Assembly (NCBI RefSeq): GCF_024519155.1
Contig: NZ_JANIFJ010000002.1
Location: 558,001 to 622,000, forward strand
DNA: 64,000 bases
Direction of reading: 5' to 3'
Origin: Mangrovibrevibacter kandeliae
GTDB lineage: Bacteria; Pseudomonadota; Alphaproteobacteria; Rhizobiales; Rhizobiaceae
Shown here piece by piece: positions 28,471-37,666 of the stretch. The notes beneath the pieces are model-generated. The model saw only the letters and a program-made list of their open reading frames with translations, was not told the DNA's origin and searched no databases. The stretch's first letter is position 1, and each line of letters begins with the position of its first letter. The position numbers and the translations under genes are program-made.

Positions 28471-28845
28471 GCCGAATGGGGCTCCTCTATAGAAAAGAAA
28501 ATCTCGAAGAGATGATTTTTTGATTCTTAGAGTCGGTGGATAGCCGGAATTCACATGGGCAGGAAGATCGGTGGCTCGAGGCGCGCCTGCACGTCCTGTC
28601 GAGCACGACGGATCGGCAGGTGCCTGTGAGGTGCGGGGACGGAGGCAGAAAGGCGTGATTTTCCCGACGCTTGCGAGGTCACGGCGACGTGGGTCACTTG
28701 GTGATCGACGATCGACGGGTTGGGGACAGGCGACGCCCGATCCCAATGCGTCGCAACCAGCCATCAACAGCGGGTCGAAACGCGCCGGTGTGGACGACTC
28801 GGTGGGTTGCGCACAGGCTCCGGCCCGTCGACGGGAAGCCTGGTG

Positions 28846-28862
28846 GTAACCCTTCCTTAACC
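28846..28862 (+). promoter_or_regulatory. CtrA-like binding site 1 in the candidate origin
   Basis: GTAA-CCCTTCC-TTAACC matches the CtrA consensus TTAA-N7-TTAAC with one mismatch in the first half. It overlaps the degenerate DnaA box at 28858-28866. In Caulobacter CtrA binding in the origin represses replication. Confidence 0.45.
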
Positions 28863-28982
28863 CACAGGCCGGCTCTGAATCCCGTGCACGTCGCTTGTGA
28901 CCGGCTTGTCCTTCGCCAGCGAATCGAGTTCGCCACGCCGGTGGCGCTCCAGGACAGACCTCGCTATCTGATGCGCCAGCCG

Positions 28983-28997
28983 TGAAGAATTGGTTAA
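28983..28997 (-). promoter_or_regulatory. CtrA-like binding site 2, before maf
   Basis: The minus strand reads TTAA-CCAATTC-TTCA, 7 of 8 to TTAA-N7-TTAA, and continues the half-site as TTAACCAA, close to TTAACCAT. It lies 10 bp before the maf start, so it could control maf as well as origin activity. Confidence 0.42.
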
Positions 28998-29007
28998 CGG
29001 AGGAGAC

Positions 29008-29607
29008 ATGGCGCAGGAGTTGGTGCTCGCCTCGGGCAGCCCGCATCGCCGCCTTCTGTTGGAGAATGCGGGGCTGAAGCCCGTCATCGACCGGAGCACG
29101 CTCGACGAGCGTGCGCTCGAGGCGCCGCTCGTCGACAGCGGTGCCGACCCGGAGGACGTCGCGACGATCCTTGCCGAGGCGAAGGCGACGGACGTGTCGG
29201 CGCGACATCCCGGCGCGATCGTCATCGGCGCGGACCAGACGCTGTCGCTCGGCGACGAGATCTTCCACAAGCCGGCGGACATGGAGGCCGCCCGCCTGAC
29301 GCTCCTGCGCCTGTCCGGCCAGACCCATCGGCTGAACAGCGCGGTGGTGCTGGTCGAGGACGGCGTTGTCCTGTGGCGGCATGTCGGTGTCGCCAGCATC
29401 ACCTTTCGCGCCCTCGATCCGGGCTTCGTCGGGCGCTACCTCGCGCAGGCCGGCGCCGCGGTGCTGACCAGCGTCGGCGCCTATCAGGTCGAAGGCCCCG
29501 GCATCCAGCTGATGGAGCGCATCGAAGGCGATTACTTCACCGTAATCGGCTTGCCGCTGCTGCCGCTGCTCAAGGAACTGCGGGTGCGGGGCGCCATCGA
29601 TGGCTGA
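29008..29607 (+). CDS. maf: Maf family nucleotide pyrophosphatase
   Basis: A 199-residue Maf protein, a house-cleaning pyrophosphatase that hydrolyses non-canonical or modified NTPs. [18 protein letters not shown] is the N-terminal signature, [12 protein letters not shown] holds the catalytic Asp region, and [28 protein letters not shown] is the conserved end. The ATG at 29008 follows GGAGGAG. It is the first gene right of the candidate origin and leads the maf-aroE-coaE group, with 30 bp to aroE. Confidence 0.94.
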   Translation: MAQELVLASGSPHRRLLLENAGLKPVIDRSTLDERALEAPLVDSGADPEDVATILAEAKATDVSARHPGAIVIGADQTLSLGDEIFHKPADMEAARLTLLRLSGQTHRLNSAVVLVEDGVVLWRHVGVASITFRALDPGFVGRYLAQAGAAVLTSVGAYQVEGPGIQLMERIEGDYFTVIGLPLLPLLKELRVRGAIDG

Positions 29608-29637
29608 TCGCACGGCGGAGACCGGAGGGGCGGCCGA

Positions 29638-30477
29638 ATGACGCGCGCCTTCGTCACGGGCTGGCCGGTCGCCCATTCGCGCTCGCCGCTGATCCACGGC
29701 CATTGGCTGAGCGCGTTCGGGATCGAGGGCAGCTACGAGAAGATCGCGGTGCCGCCCGAGAAGGCGCCCGACTTTTTCGGGGCGCTGCCCGGGAGCGGCT
29801 TTGCCGGTGGCAACGTCACCGTTCCACACAAGGAGACGGCACTCCGCGCAGCCAGCCGGCTCGATGCGACGGCGGCGGCGATCGGGGCGGTCAACACGCT
29901 CTGGCTCGAAGACGGCACCCTGTGCGGTGGCAACACGGACGCGTACGGCTTCGCTGCCAATCTGGACGCGCTGCTGCCCGGCTGGGATGGGGCTGAAGAC
30001 GTGGTGATCCTCGGCGCGGGCGGCGCGGCGCGGGCCGTGCTCCATGCGGTGCTCGACCGAAGCCGGGCGCGGGTGCGCGTGATCAACCGGACGGTCGCGC
30101 GCGCAGAGGCGCTCGCCGAGGCGTTCGGGCCGCGGGTGAGCGGCCATGGCGAGGGCGAGCAGCGCGCCTTGCTTCGCCATGCTGATCTTCTGGTGAATAC
30201 CGTGTCGAAGGATATGGCCAAGGCGGCCGGCGACGGCGATGCTCTGCCGGAGCTCGATTCGCTGCCGGACCATGCCATGGTGTCGGACATTGTCTATGTA
30301 CCGCTGGAGACGCCGCTCCTGAGGGCGGCGCGGCTCCGTGGCCTCGCTGCCGCCGACGGGCTGGGGATGCTGCTGCATCAGGCCGTGCCGGGCTTCGAGC
30401 GATGGTTCGGCGTGCGCCCGGAGGTCACTGCGGCGCTGAGAGACCTCGTCGTCTCCGATATCGAGAGGGTGCCTTGA
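29638..30477 (+). CDS. aroE: Shikimate dehydrogenase
   Basis: A 279-residue NADP-dependent enzyme reducing 3-dehydroshikimate to shikimate. SRSP at residues 14-17 binds shikimate, NVTVPHKE carries the catalytic lysine, and GNTDAYGF the aspartate. The NADP Rossmann motif is [18 protein letters not shown] with [12 protein letters not shown]. The C-terminal block [18 protein letters not shown] is conserved. The stop overlaps the TTG start of the next small gene, so the two are probably translationally coupled. Confidence 0.95.
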   Translation: MTRAFVTGWPVAHSRSPLIHGHWLSAFGIEGSYEKIAVPPEKAPDFFGALPGSGFAGGNVTVPHKETALRAASRLDATAAAIGAVNTLWLEDGTLCGGNTDAYGFAANLDALLPGWDGAEDVVILGAGGAARAVLHAVLDRSRARVRVINRTVARAEALAEAFGPRVSGHGEGEQRALLRHADLLVNTVSKDMAKAAGDGDALPELDSLPDHAMVSDIVYVPLETPLLRAARLRGLAAADGLGMLLHQAVPGFERWFGVRPEVTAALRDLVVSDIERVP

Positions 30478-30911
30478 ACGACAATCATCCCGCAGGCGGA
30501 CTCTCCGTCGAACTCGGCAGCGGCGTCGGCGCGACCGTCCTTCCGTCCGAGATCGAGGCGCTGTTCGAGCGCTATGCGGAAGGCTTCGACGACTTCGATG
30601 CGGACGCGATCGCGGACTGCTTCGCGTTTCCGGTGACGATCTGGCAGAGCGGTCGCGGCAACGTCTTCATGGATCGCGACGAGCTTCTCGAAAACATCCA
30701 TGCGCTCCTGTCGGTGTTCGAGAGCGAGGAGATCGTCCACTCGGCCTTCGAGGCGAAAAGCACGGCGCTCACGGGCGAAGCCGCCTTTGTCGCGCTCGCC
30801 TGGCGGCAGGAGCGGGAGGACGGCGAGGCCGCGCTCGAGTTCACGTGCCGCTACACGCTGCTGCGCGAACCGGGGGGCGACTGGCGCCTCGCCCTTCTGG
30901 TCAACGACTGA
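30474..30911 (+). CDS. NTF2-like (SnoaL-type) protein
   Basis: A 145-residue protein. The pattern [32 protein letters not shown] is the opening helix-strand of the NTF2-like/SnoaL fold, and [21 protein letters not shown] forms the closing strands. No catalytic residues can be assigned. The likely start is the TTG at 30474, whose last two bases lie in the aroE TGA and which follows GAGAGGG. It ends 1 bp before coaE, so it is embedded in the aroE-coaE operon; in many related genomes aroE and coaE are directly adjacent. Confidence 0.78.
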   Translation: MNDNHPAGGLSVELGSGVGATVLPSEIEALFERYAEGFDDFDADAIADCFAFPVTIWQSGRGNVFMDRDELLENIHALLSVFESEEIVHSAFEAKSTALTGEAAFVALAWRQEREDGEAALEFTCRYTLLREPGGDWRLALLVND

Positions 30912-30912
30912 G

Positions 30913-31527
30913 ATGCTCGTCCTCGGGCTCACCGGCTCGATCGGCATGGGCAAGACGACGACGGCCGCGATGTTCGCGGCGCTCGGCGTGCCCGTCTATT
31001 CCGCCGACGCGGCCGTTCACGCGCTCTATGCCGGTCGGGCCGCGCCGCTGATCGAGGCGGCGTTCCCGGGAACCGTCAAGAAGGGAACCGTCGATCGGGC
31101 AGCGCTGTCGCAGCGCGTGGTCGGCGACCGCGCGGCACTCTCCCGTCTGGAAGCTCTCGTGCATCCGCTGGTGCGCGAGGAGGAGACGGCCTTTCTCGAC
31201 CAGGCGAAGGCGGCCGGTGCCCCGGTCGTCCTCCTCGATATCCCGCTTCTGTTCGAAACCGGAGCCGAGGCGCGCGTCGACCGCGTCGTCGTGGTCAGCG
31301 CGCCGGCCGACATTCAGCGCGCCCGGGTGCTCGACCGGGAGGGAATGAGCCCGCAGCGGCTGGACGCGATCCTGGCCCGGCAGATGCCGGACGCCGAAAA
31401 GCGGCGGCGGGCCGACCACGTCATCGACACCGGCAACGGCATCGGCGAGGCGCGTCGGCAGGTCGAGGCACTCGTCGAGGCGCTGACGGGATCCGTTCGA
31501 TCTCCCTCGGGACCTTCGAGAATCTGA
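30913..31527 (+). CDS. coaE: Dephospho-CoA kinase
   Basis: A 204-residue kinase catalysing the last step of coenzyme A synthesis. The P-loop GSIGMGKT is at residues 8-15. DAAVHALY matches the conserved D-x-x-V-H/R region, HPLVREEE the CoA-binding part, and [13 protein letters not shown] the family hallmark. The ATG directly follows the stop of the NTF2-like gene (1-bp gap). In the ancestral order dnaQ comes next, but here a minus-strand MFS gene intervenes. Confidence 0.95.
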   Translation: MLVLGLTGSIGMGKTTTAAMFAALGVPVYSADAAVHALYAGRAAPLIEAAFPGTVKKGTVDRAALSQRVVGDRAALSRLEALVHPLVREEETAFLDQAKAAGAPVVLLDIPLLFETGAEARVDRVVVVSAPADIQRARVLDREGMSPQRLDAILARQMPDAEKRRRADHVIDTGNGIGEARRQVEALVEALTGSVRSPSGPSRI

Positions 31528-31600
31528 TGGCGCTTCGACAACGTGGAGTCGCCGCCGATCCGGCTTTCGACCGACGTCCGCCGCTCCTGGCGTCTCCCGG

Positions 31601-32998
31601 TCACTCGGCTGCGGCGGAGGACGCCGTAGCAGCAGGACGGCGCTGCGGGATCGGGCCGGGCCGGCGCAGGTAGCTCGGCAGGATGCCGGCGGCCGCGAGT
31701 GCGGCGGCAAGGCCGAGTGCGACCTCGATCTGGTGGGACGGGACGAGGCCGAAGATCGCCGCGAGCATCGCAACACTGAGGGATTGGCCGACGAGGCGGG
31801 CCGTCGACTGAATGCCGCTCGCCCCGCCGCTGCGCTCGCGCGGAGCGCTCGAGATCAGCACCTTGTTGTTCGGCGTCTGGAATATGCCGAAGCCGAAGCC
31901 GGCGAGCGCCAGCCGCCAGGCGAGGTCGATGTCGGCGGGATGAGCCGGCAGGAACAGCAGCGACACGAGCCCGGCCGACATGAGGAAGAGGCCGAGCGCG
32001 GCGAGCTTGCCGGCGTTGACCCGGTCCGCCAGACGGCCGGACACGAAGGCCGCGATCGCGGTCGCGATCGGCCAGGGCGTGAACAGGAAGCCCGTTTCCG
32101 CCGGGCTGTAGCCGAGCGAGTCGTGCAGCAGGAACGGCAGCGTGACGAACGAGATCGCCTGGGCACCAAAGGACAGCACCGAGGTCGTGGCCGACAGGGC
32201 GAAGATCGGGGTCGCCAGGAGGTCGACCGGCAGCATCGGCGCCTCCATTCGGAGCTGGTGGCGCACGAAGTAGACGCCGACGGCGAGCCCGACCCCGATT
32301 TCGCCGACCGCCAGTGCGAGCGACTGGTTGTGCCCGAGGGCGTCGACGCCGGAGATGACGAGCCCGAAGGTGAGGGCGCTGAGGATCGCGCTCACCCAGT
32401 GGAAGCGGCGATTGGCACGCGGCGTGACCGGCAGGGTGCGCCAGCCGACGAACAGCGCGATGAACCCGAGCGGGACGTTGACGAGGAACAGCGCTGGCCA
32501 GCTCGTGAAGGACAGGATGAAGCCCGCGATCGATGGGCCGGCCGCGGCCGCGACGCCCACGATCATCGCCGTCGTTCCGACGGCGCGGCCGAGGATCGCC
32601 TGCGGAAAGATGAAGCGCACCAGCGCGATGTTGATGCTCATGATGCCGGCGGCCCCGAGCCCCTGCAGTGCCCGGGCGGCAATCAGCATCGGCAGGGTCG
32701 AGGAGAGGGCGCAGGCGAGCGAGGCGAGGGTGAAGATCGCGAGCCCGCTGAGGTAGACGCGCCGGTAGCCCCAGATCTCGCCAAGCGACGCCAGCGGCAG
32801 CAGCAGGATCGTGATCACCAGCTGATAGGCGTTGACCACCCAGACCGCATCGACGGGACGGATCCCCATCTCCTGGGTGATCGGCGGCAGGGCGACGTTG
32901 ACCACCGCATTGTCCAGCACGGCGACGAAGAGGGCGATGCCCACCGTGCAGAATGCAAGGGAGCGCTGGGGCTGCGGCAGGCCGTCTTGAACAGTCAT
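31601..32998 (-). CDS. MFS drug-resistance-type exporter (DHA2, 14 TMS)
   Basis: A 465-residue major facilitator transporter. The first helix contains AVLDNAVVNVALPPI, the DHA2 motif. Motif A is seen as SLGEIWGYRRVYLSG and motif C as GVAAAAGPSIAGFIL. About 14 hydrophobic helices are visible. Proteins like this export drugs, dyes or metabolites using the proton gradient; the substrate is unknown. The ATG at 32998 lacks a strong Shine-Dalgarno. It lies antisense between coaE and dnaQ, breaking that pair. Confidence 0.9.
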   Translation of the reverse strand: MTVQDGLPQPQRSLAFCTVGIALFVAVLDNAVVNVALPPITQEMGIRPVDAVWVVNAYQLVITILLLPLASLGEIWGYRRVYLSGLAIFTLASLACALSSTLPMLIAARALQGLGAAGIMSINIALVRFIFPQAILGRAVGTTAMIVGVAAAAGPSIAGFILSFTSWPALFLVNVPLGFIALFVGWRTLPVTPRANRRFHWVSAILSALTFGLVISGVDALGHNQSLALAVGEIGVGLAVGVYFVRHQLRMEAPMLPVDLLATPIFALSATTSVLSFGAQAISFVTLPFLLHDSLGYSPAETGFLFTPWPIATAIAAFVSGRLADRVNAGKLAALGLFLMSAGLVSLLFLPAHPADIDLAWRLALAGFGFGIFQTPNNKVLISSAPRERSGGASGIQSTARLVGQSLSVAMLAAIFGLVPSHQIEVALGLAAALAAAGILPSYLRRPGPIPQRRPAATASSAAAE

Positions 32999-33256
32999 GG
33001 GAAGGCTCGCGGAAGCTGCTCGCAAGGTCGCAGCGCGGCCCCGAGGCGGGAGACGGAGGGTGTGCCATAACGCAGGGCCGCCGTGTATACCAGATTGATC
33101 AGCCGACCGTAGCGTTCAAGAGCAGGGAAGGCCGTGCTCACCGGAAAACAAAGCAGGAACATGCATTTGCGTCGTGGACACCGGCGGCCTGGCGGGCAAA
33201 TTTCGTTGCCTTCGATCCGGGTCTGACGGACAACGGCATCGAGCAGCGAGGCCGGC

Positions 33257-33979
33257 ATGCGCGAAATCGTCTTCGATACAGAGACCACCGGGCTCGATTT
33301 CGAGCACGACCGGGTGATCGAGATCGGCGGGATCGAGCTCTGGAACCACATCCCCACCGGCAAGAGCTTTCACGTCTACATCCGCCCGGTCGGCCGGCGG
33401 GTGGACCCGGAAGCCTTCGACGTCCATGGCCTGTCCGACGAGTTCCTGGCCGACAAGCCAGCCTTCCCGGAGATCGCCGACGACTTCGCCGCGTTCTTCA
33501 CCGGAGCCCGGCTGGTGGCGCACAACGCCACCTTCGACGTTCGCTTCCTCAACGCTGAATTGGCACGGCTCGGTCTGCCGGCGATCCCGCCCGACATGGT
33601 GGTGGACACGCTGGCGATGGCGCGGCGCAAGTTCCCGATGGCGCCTGCGACGCTCGATGCCCTGTGTTCACGCTTCCAGATCGACACCAGCCGTCGCGAG
33701 AAGCATGGGGCGCTTCTCGACTCCGAACTCCTCGCCGATGTGTACATCGAGCTCATCGGTGGCCGGCAGGCCGCCCTCGGGCTGGACATGGCGGACGAGC
33801 GGGCGACCTCCGACGGCGAGGCTGGGCTGGTCCAGTTGAAGCCGCGACCGCGCCCGCTTGCGCCGCGCCTCAGCCCGGAGGAGGCCGCCCGTCATCTCGC
33901 CTTCGTCCGCACACTCGGGGAGGATGCGCTGTGGCTGCGCGTCCTGGCACCGGTCGCGGTCGTCGAGACGGCGGAATAG
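33257..33979 (+). CDS. dnaQ: DNA polymerase III subunit epsilon
   Basis: A 240-residue 3'-5' proofreading exonuclease. Exo I is FDTETTG with D7 and E9, Exo II is HNATFDVRFLN, and Exo III epsilon is HGALLDSELLADVY with the general-base His. The long C-terminal tail (KPRPRPLAPRLSPEEAARH) is the flexible linker and binding segment for the polymerase alpha subunit. It is divergent from the MFS gene with a 258-bp spacer, and is followed by a strong terminator. Confidence 0.95.
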   Translation: MREIVFDTETTGLDFEHDRVIEIGGIELWNHIPTGKSFHVYIRPVGRRVDPEAFDVHGLSDEFLADKPAFPEIADDFAAFFTGARLVAHNATFDVRFLNAELARLGLPAIPPDMVVDTLAMARRKFPMAPATLDALCSRFQIDTSRREKHGALLDSELLADVYIELIGGRQAALGLDMADERATSDGEAGLVQLKPRPRPLAPRLSPEEAARHLAFVRTLGEDALWLRVLAPVAVVETAE

Positions 33980-33992
33980 CAGCGGACATGAC

Positions 33993-34019
33993 AATGGCCG
34001 GAACGGGGTTCCGGCCATT
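33993..34019. terminator. Terminator after dnaQ
   Basis: Perfect 11-bp arms AATGGCCGGAA and TTCCGGCCATT flank a CGGGG loop, 14 bp after the dnaQ stop. The trailing bases are CGGTTGG, without a real T run. It lies between convergent genes and may serve both. Confidence 0.75.
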
Positions 34020-34081
34020 CGGTTGGTGCTTCACCGGTCGGGTGGTCGCCGCTCACGCTGGCGGTGCCCTCTTCCGAAACC

Positions 34082-34354
34082 TCAGTTGCAGTTGGTGGTG
34101 GTCGTCTGCTTCGACCCGAGGATGTTCGTCTTCGTCGTGGTGGTCTGCGAGCAGACCGTCACCGGCTCAGGCGGCGGCACCGGCTGGTCGGTGGTGACGA
34201 CGACGGTGCTCGACGGCGGAGGCGGGGGCGGCGGCGTCGGATCGGTGACGATGACGGTGCTCGACTGAGCGGCGGCACCCGAAGCGCCGATCACGGCGAC
34301 AGCGGGGGCGGAGGCGAGGACTGCGGCCGCCGCAAGGCATTGAACGAGACGCAT
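34082..34354 (-). CDS. Small secreted Pro/Thr-rich protein, 90 aa
   Basis: I do not recognise this protein. The ATG at 34354 follows GGGAG and gives a signal peptide with likely cleavage after GAAA (residue 29). The mature part has two similar units, SSTVIVT and SSTVVVT, joined by a run of seven prolines, then PVPPPEPVTVC and a Thr-rich tail with a second cysteine. C68 and C89 could form a disulfide. It resembles small alphaproteobacterial cell-envelope proteins of unknown role. A frame extending to 34429 was rejected because it lacks a start signal and destroys the signal peptide. Confidence 0.65.
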   Translation of the reverse strand: MRLVQCLAAAAVLASAPAVAVIGASGAAAQSSTVIVTDPTPPPPPPPSSTVVVTTDQPVPPPEPVTVCSQTTTTKTNILGSKQTTTTNCN

Positions 34355-34459
34355 GCTTGTATGCTCCCAGCAACGAATGTTCTCACAAACGAGCGACATC
34401 CGATCCCCGTTCCAGGGGGGGGGGAGCAACGGTGCCCGGTGCGGCCGGCGCCTCCAGTC

Positions 34460-34948
34460 TCAGCTCACCTGCACCTGCTGGCGCGCCCGTTCCTCGGCCA
34501 TGCGCTGCTGGAACAGCGCCGCAAAATCGATCGGATCGATCATCAGCGGCGGGAAGCCGCCATTGCGGGTGACGTCGGCGATCACCTGCCGCGCGAAGGG
34601 GAAGAGCAGCCGCGGGCACTCGATGAACAGCACCGGCAGCAGGTGTTCCTGCGGGAAATTCTTGACCCGGAAGATGCCGCCATACTCGAGTTCGACGTGG
34701 AACAGCATGTCCCCGCCTTCGCCGGCCTGCGCGTTCAGCGACAGCTTGACGTCGTACTCGCCGTCGGCGCCGTTGACCGGATTGGCACCGACATTGACGC
34801 CGATGTTGATGCCCGGCGCCTTCGTCTGGCCGCGCAACACGCCTGGCGCGTTCGGGCTCTCGAAGGAAAGGTCCTTGATGTATTGGGCAAGGATGTTGAG
34901 CGTCGGGCTCTGGGCGTTGCCGTTGGTGGTCTGATCGGTCTCGGACAT
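34460..34948 (-). CDS. secB: Protein-export chaperone SecB
   Basis: A 162-residue tetrameric chaperone that keeps preproteins unfolded and delivers them to SecA. Typical elements are [31 protein letters not shown], and [33 protein letters not shown] (a conserved C-terminal block). The ATG at 34948 gives [11 protein letters not shown], a short polar leader usual in alphaproteobacteria. It lies upstream of the small secreted protein on the same strand and downstream of fxsA. Confidence 0.95.
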   Translation of the reverse strand: MSETDQTTNGNAQSPTLNILAQYIKDLSFESPNAPGVLRGQTKAPGINIGVNVGANPVNGADGEYDVKLSLNAQAGEGGDMLFHVELEYGGIFRVKNFPQEHLLPVLFIECPRLLFPFARQVIADVTRNGGFPPLMIDPIDFAALFQQRMAEERARQQVQVS

Positions 34949-35111
34949 GGCTGATCCTGTTCGCTGGCTGTGTCCGCCGGATAGCGCATCTCCGGCCGAG
35001 GGCGGATGGGGCAGGTCCGCCCTGTGGCGCCCGCTCCTTTGGAAACTCGGCCGGACCGCTAACACGCAGGTCCTGGGCTTACAAGCGCGCGCCCCCGCCC
35101 CGCCGGCCGGA

Positions 35112-35636
35112 TCAGTGCAGCGTGCGATTGCCCGGCGTCTCGTCCGGCGCCGTCCAGGGCGAGCCGTCGGGCGAGCGACGGCGAAACTCCTCGTCCGAGA
35201 GATCGACGACGTCGGGACCGTGTGCGGGACGGCCGGGATGCGGCGTCGGCCGGGCCCCGGCCGCCTGACCCGCCACCACGACGGTGACGCGGTCGCGCAG
35301 GAACGCCCAGGCGCGCTCGCGAACTTGCGGCACGAACAGAAGGAGGCCGACGGCGTCGGTGACGAAGCCGGGCGTCAGGAGGAGCACACCCGCGACCATG
35401 ATCATCATGCCGTGCACGAGATCGCGTCCCGGCAATCGGCCGGCCTGTGTCTCCGCCCGGATGCGGGCGAGGGTGGAGAAGCCCTGGCGCCGCAGGAGGA
35501 TCGTACCGCTCACCGCGCTGAGGACGACGAGGGCCAGCGTCCAGCCGAGTCCGATCCACTGGCCGACGAGGATGAACACGGTGATCTCCAGGATCGGAAC
35601 CACCAGCAGCAGGAACGGGATCAGGGTGAATGGCAT
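35112..35636 (-). CDS. fxsA: FxsA family membrane protein
   Basis: A 174-residue protein with the FxsA signature: two close N-terminal helices ([24 protein letters not shown], then [19 protein letters not shown]) and the block [27 protein letters not shown]. The C-terminal third is polar and Pro-rich. In E. coli FxsA overproduction relieves exclusion of phage T7 by F plasmid; its normal role is unknown. Divergent from the tim44 gene, it lies in the secB-fxsA-tim44 arrangement typical of the order. Confidence 0.9.
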   Translation of the reverse strand: MPFTLIPFLLLVVPILEITVFILVGQWIGLGWTLALVVLSAVSGTILLRRQGFSTLARIRAETQAGRLPGRDLVHGMMIMVAGVLLLTPGFVTDAVGLLLFVPQVRERAWAFLRDRVTVVVAGQAAGARPTPHPGRPAHGPDVVDLSDEEFRRRSPDGSPWTAPDETPGNRTLH

Positions 35637-35844
35637 CGGGCGCTCGCGGACTTGTTTAGACCGGACAACGCGCGACGAGTCGAAATCGACTGCCTGCCGC
35701 GCGGTTTTGTGGCAGTGTTCGGATCGAACAGCCGTCACGAAGTGTTTGCCCTGACATGGGAACTCGCGACGGCGATTTGAATGCGTGTGCCGTGATTCCT
35801 ATATGGTGGGCGAGCACCGCACGGATTTCAGGGAAAGGCAGGCG

Positions 35845-36540
35845 ATGGGTTTCGGCACGATCTTCTTCATCGTGGTAGCGGCCATCGTCCTGTATCAGCT
35901 CCGCTCCGTCCTCGGCCGACGCACCGGCAACGAGCGACCGCCATTCGACCCGTACAGCCGCGCAGAGAAGGGCGCGTCCGCGCCTCCAGGCAACGTCGTC
36001 ACGCTGCCGAGCCGGCGCGGCGCGCCCGCCGCCGAGGCCGCGCGTCCGAACTACGAGAGCGTCGACAAGTATGCCGAGCCGGGCAAGCCGCTGAACACGT
36101 CGCTGCGGGCCATCCAGGACGCCGATCCGAGCTTCGATCTCCAGAAGTTCCTGGAGGGCGCCAAGCTCGCCTACGAGATGATCGTCACCGCCTACGCGGA
36201 TGCCGACCGCAAGATCCTCAAGTCGCTCCTGTCGCCGGAGGTCTATGCCGGCTTCGAGCAGGCGATCACCGATCGCGAGAAGCGCGGCGAGAAGATGCAG
36301 TCTTCCTTCGTCGGCATCAACGAGGCGACGATCACCGGTGCCGAGGTGAAGGAGCGCGAAGCGCTGATCACCGTGCGGTTCGTCTCGCAGCTGATTTCGG
36401 CGGTGGTGAAGCCAGGCGGCGAAGTCGTCGAGGGCGATCCGGAGACGGTCGTCGAGATCCGCGACGTCTGGACCTTCGCGCGCGACACGCGCTCGCGCGA
36501 TCCGAACTGGAAGCTGGCGGAAACCGAGTCGGAAGACTGA
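35845..36540 (+). CDS. Tim44/TimA family membrane-associated adaptor
   Basis: A 231-residue protein. A single N-terminal helix (FGTIFFIVVAAIVLYQLRSVLG) anchors it, a disordered charged linker follows, and the C-terminal Tim44-like domain holds FLEGAKLAYEMIVTAYADADRKILKSLLSPEVYAGF. Homologues of mitochondrial Tim44 in alphaproteobacteria are thought to work in the cell envelope, but their partner is unclear. The ATG at 35845 follows AGGGAAAGGCAGG. It leads the tim44-mltA-smr-HTH operon. Confidence 0.9.
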   Translation: MGFGTIFFIVVAAIVLYQLRSVLGRRTGNERPPFDPYSRAEKGASAPPGNVVTLPSRRGAPAAEAARPNYESVDKYAEPGKPLNTSLRAIQDADPSFDLQKFLEGAKLAYEMIVTAYADADRKILKSLLSPEVYAGFEQAITDREKRGEKMQSSFVGINEATITGAEVKEREALITVRFVSQLISAVVKPGGEVVEGDPETVVEIRDVWTFARDTRSRDPNWKLAETESED

Positions 36541-36559
36541 GCGTTGCCGGGCCCGGGCC

Positions 36560-37666
36560 ATGCTCTCGCCGCTGTTCACTCCCCGCAGCTTCGCCGACCT
36601 GACCGGTTGGGCGTCGGGCGACCATAAGGCCGCGTTCGACGCGTTCCGGCGCTCGGCGCCGGCCTTTGCACGTGGGATGGCCAAGACGGGGAGCCTCGGC
36701 GTCGATGCCGCCGCCTTCGCTGCGGCGGCAGGGGCCGCACTGCGGACCGACCGCGTTCTGGCGCCCGACGCGCGCGTTTTCTTCGAGCACTTCTTCACGC
36801 CAGCCTTCATCCTGCCCCGCCCAGGCAGCCACGATCGCGGCTTCGTCACCGGCTACTACGAGCCGGAGGTCGAGGCGTCCCTGCATCCGACCGACCGATT
36901 TCGCTATCCGCTCTACCGCCCGCCCGCCGACCTCGTGAAGGTCAGCGACGACGACCGTCCGCCCGGGCTCGATGCGAGCTTCCGCTTCGCGCGGCGCCTG
37001 CCCGACGGACGCCTGTCGCCATATCCGGACCGCGCCGCGATCGAAGCCGGGTATCTGCAGGGCAAGGGCCTCGAGATCGCCTGGCTGGAGGATCCGGTCG
37101 ACGCCTTCTTCATCCACATCCAGGGATCGGCGCGCCTGCATCTGATCGACGGCGGTCACATGCGCGTCGGCTACGCGGCCAAGACCGGCCACCCCTTCAC
37201 CGCGATCGGCCGCGTGCTGGTGGACGCGGGCGAGCTGACACTGGCCGAAGCGGATATGGCCGGCATCCGCGGCTGGCTCGACGCCCACCCGGAGCGCATG
37301 CGCGACCTCCTGAACCGCAACCGCTCCTTCATCTTCTTCCGCGAGGCGCCTGCGGACGATCCGGCGCTGGGTCCGGTGGGTGCGGCGAAGGTACCGCTGA
37401 CCCCCCTCGCCTCGATCGCGGTCGACCGGCTCCTCCACACCTTCGGCACGCCGGTTTTCCTGTCGGCGCCCGACCTTGCGATCGACGGTGCGCCGTTCCA
37501 CCGGCTGATGGTGGCGCAGGACACCGGATCGGCGATCCTCGGGGCGGCGCGGGCCGACCTCTTCGTCGGCTCCGGCACGCGGGCGGGCGCCGTCGCCGGC
37601 ACGATCCGCCATGCCGCCGACTTCTATGCGCTGCTGCCGCGTGACCTCGCCTGGCCAACGCCATGA
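36560..37666 (+). CDS. mltA: Membrane-bound lytic murein transglycosylase A (MltA)
   Basis: A 368-residue GH102 peptidoglycan lytic transglycosylase that cleaves MurNAc-GlcNAc bonds to give 1,6-anhydro products. GFVTGYYEPEVEASL, DAFFIHIQGSARL and the 3D-domain segment AQDTGSAILGAARADLFVGSG with the catalytic Asp are clear. No signal peptide or lipobox is visible at the annotated start, unlike E. coli MltA, and no better upstream start was seen. How it is exported is therefore open. It starts 19 bp after tim44 and overlaps smr by an ATGA. Confidence 0.93.
   Translation: MLSPLFTPRSFADLTGWASGDHKAAFDAFRRSAPAFARGMAKTGSLGVDAAAFAAAAGAALRTDRVLAPDARVFFEHFFTPAFILPRPGSHDRGFVTGYYEPEVEASLHPTDRFRYPLYRPPADLVKVSDDDRPPGLDASFRFARRLPDGRLSPYPDRAAIEAGYLQGKGLEIAWLEDPVDAFFIHIQGSARLHLIDGGHMRVGYAAKTGHPFTAIGRVLVDAGELTLAEADMAGIRGWLDAHPERMRDLLNRNRSFIFFREAPADDPALGPVGAAKVPLTPLASIAVDRLLHTFGTPVFLSAPDLAIDGAPFHRLMVAQDTGSAILGAARADLFVGSGTRAGAVAGTIRHAADFYALLPRDLAWPTP

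Larger units (their letters stand above)
28471..29007. other. Candidate chromosomal replication origin (hemE-maf intergenic region)
   Basis: A 537-bp gene-free gap. Conserved genes next to it point away on both sides (hemE, hemJ, rho leftward; maf, aroE, coaE rightward). It contains an AT-rich hairpin at 28498-28521 (AAAATCTC-GAA-GAGAT then a T run). Degenerate DnaA boxes, each 7 of 9 to TTATCCACA, lie at 28535-28543, 28789-28797 and 28858-28866. Two CtrA-like sites lie at 28846-28860 and 28983-28997. hemE-linked origins are established for Caulobacter and Sinorhizobium. No perfect DnaA box was seen, so the call rests mainly on position. Confidence 0.6.
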
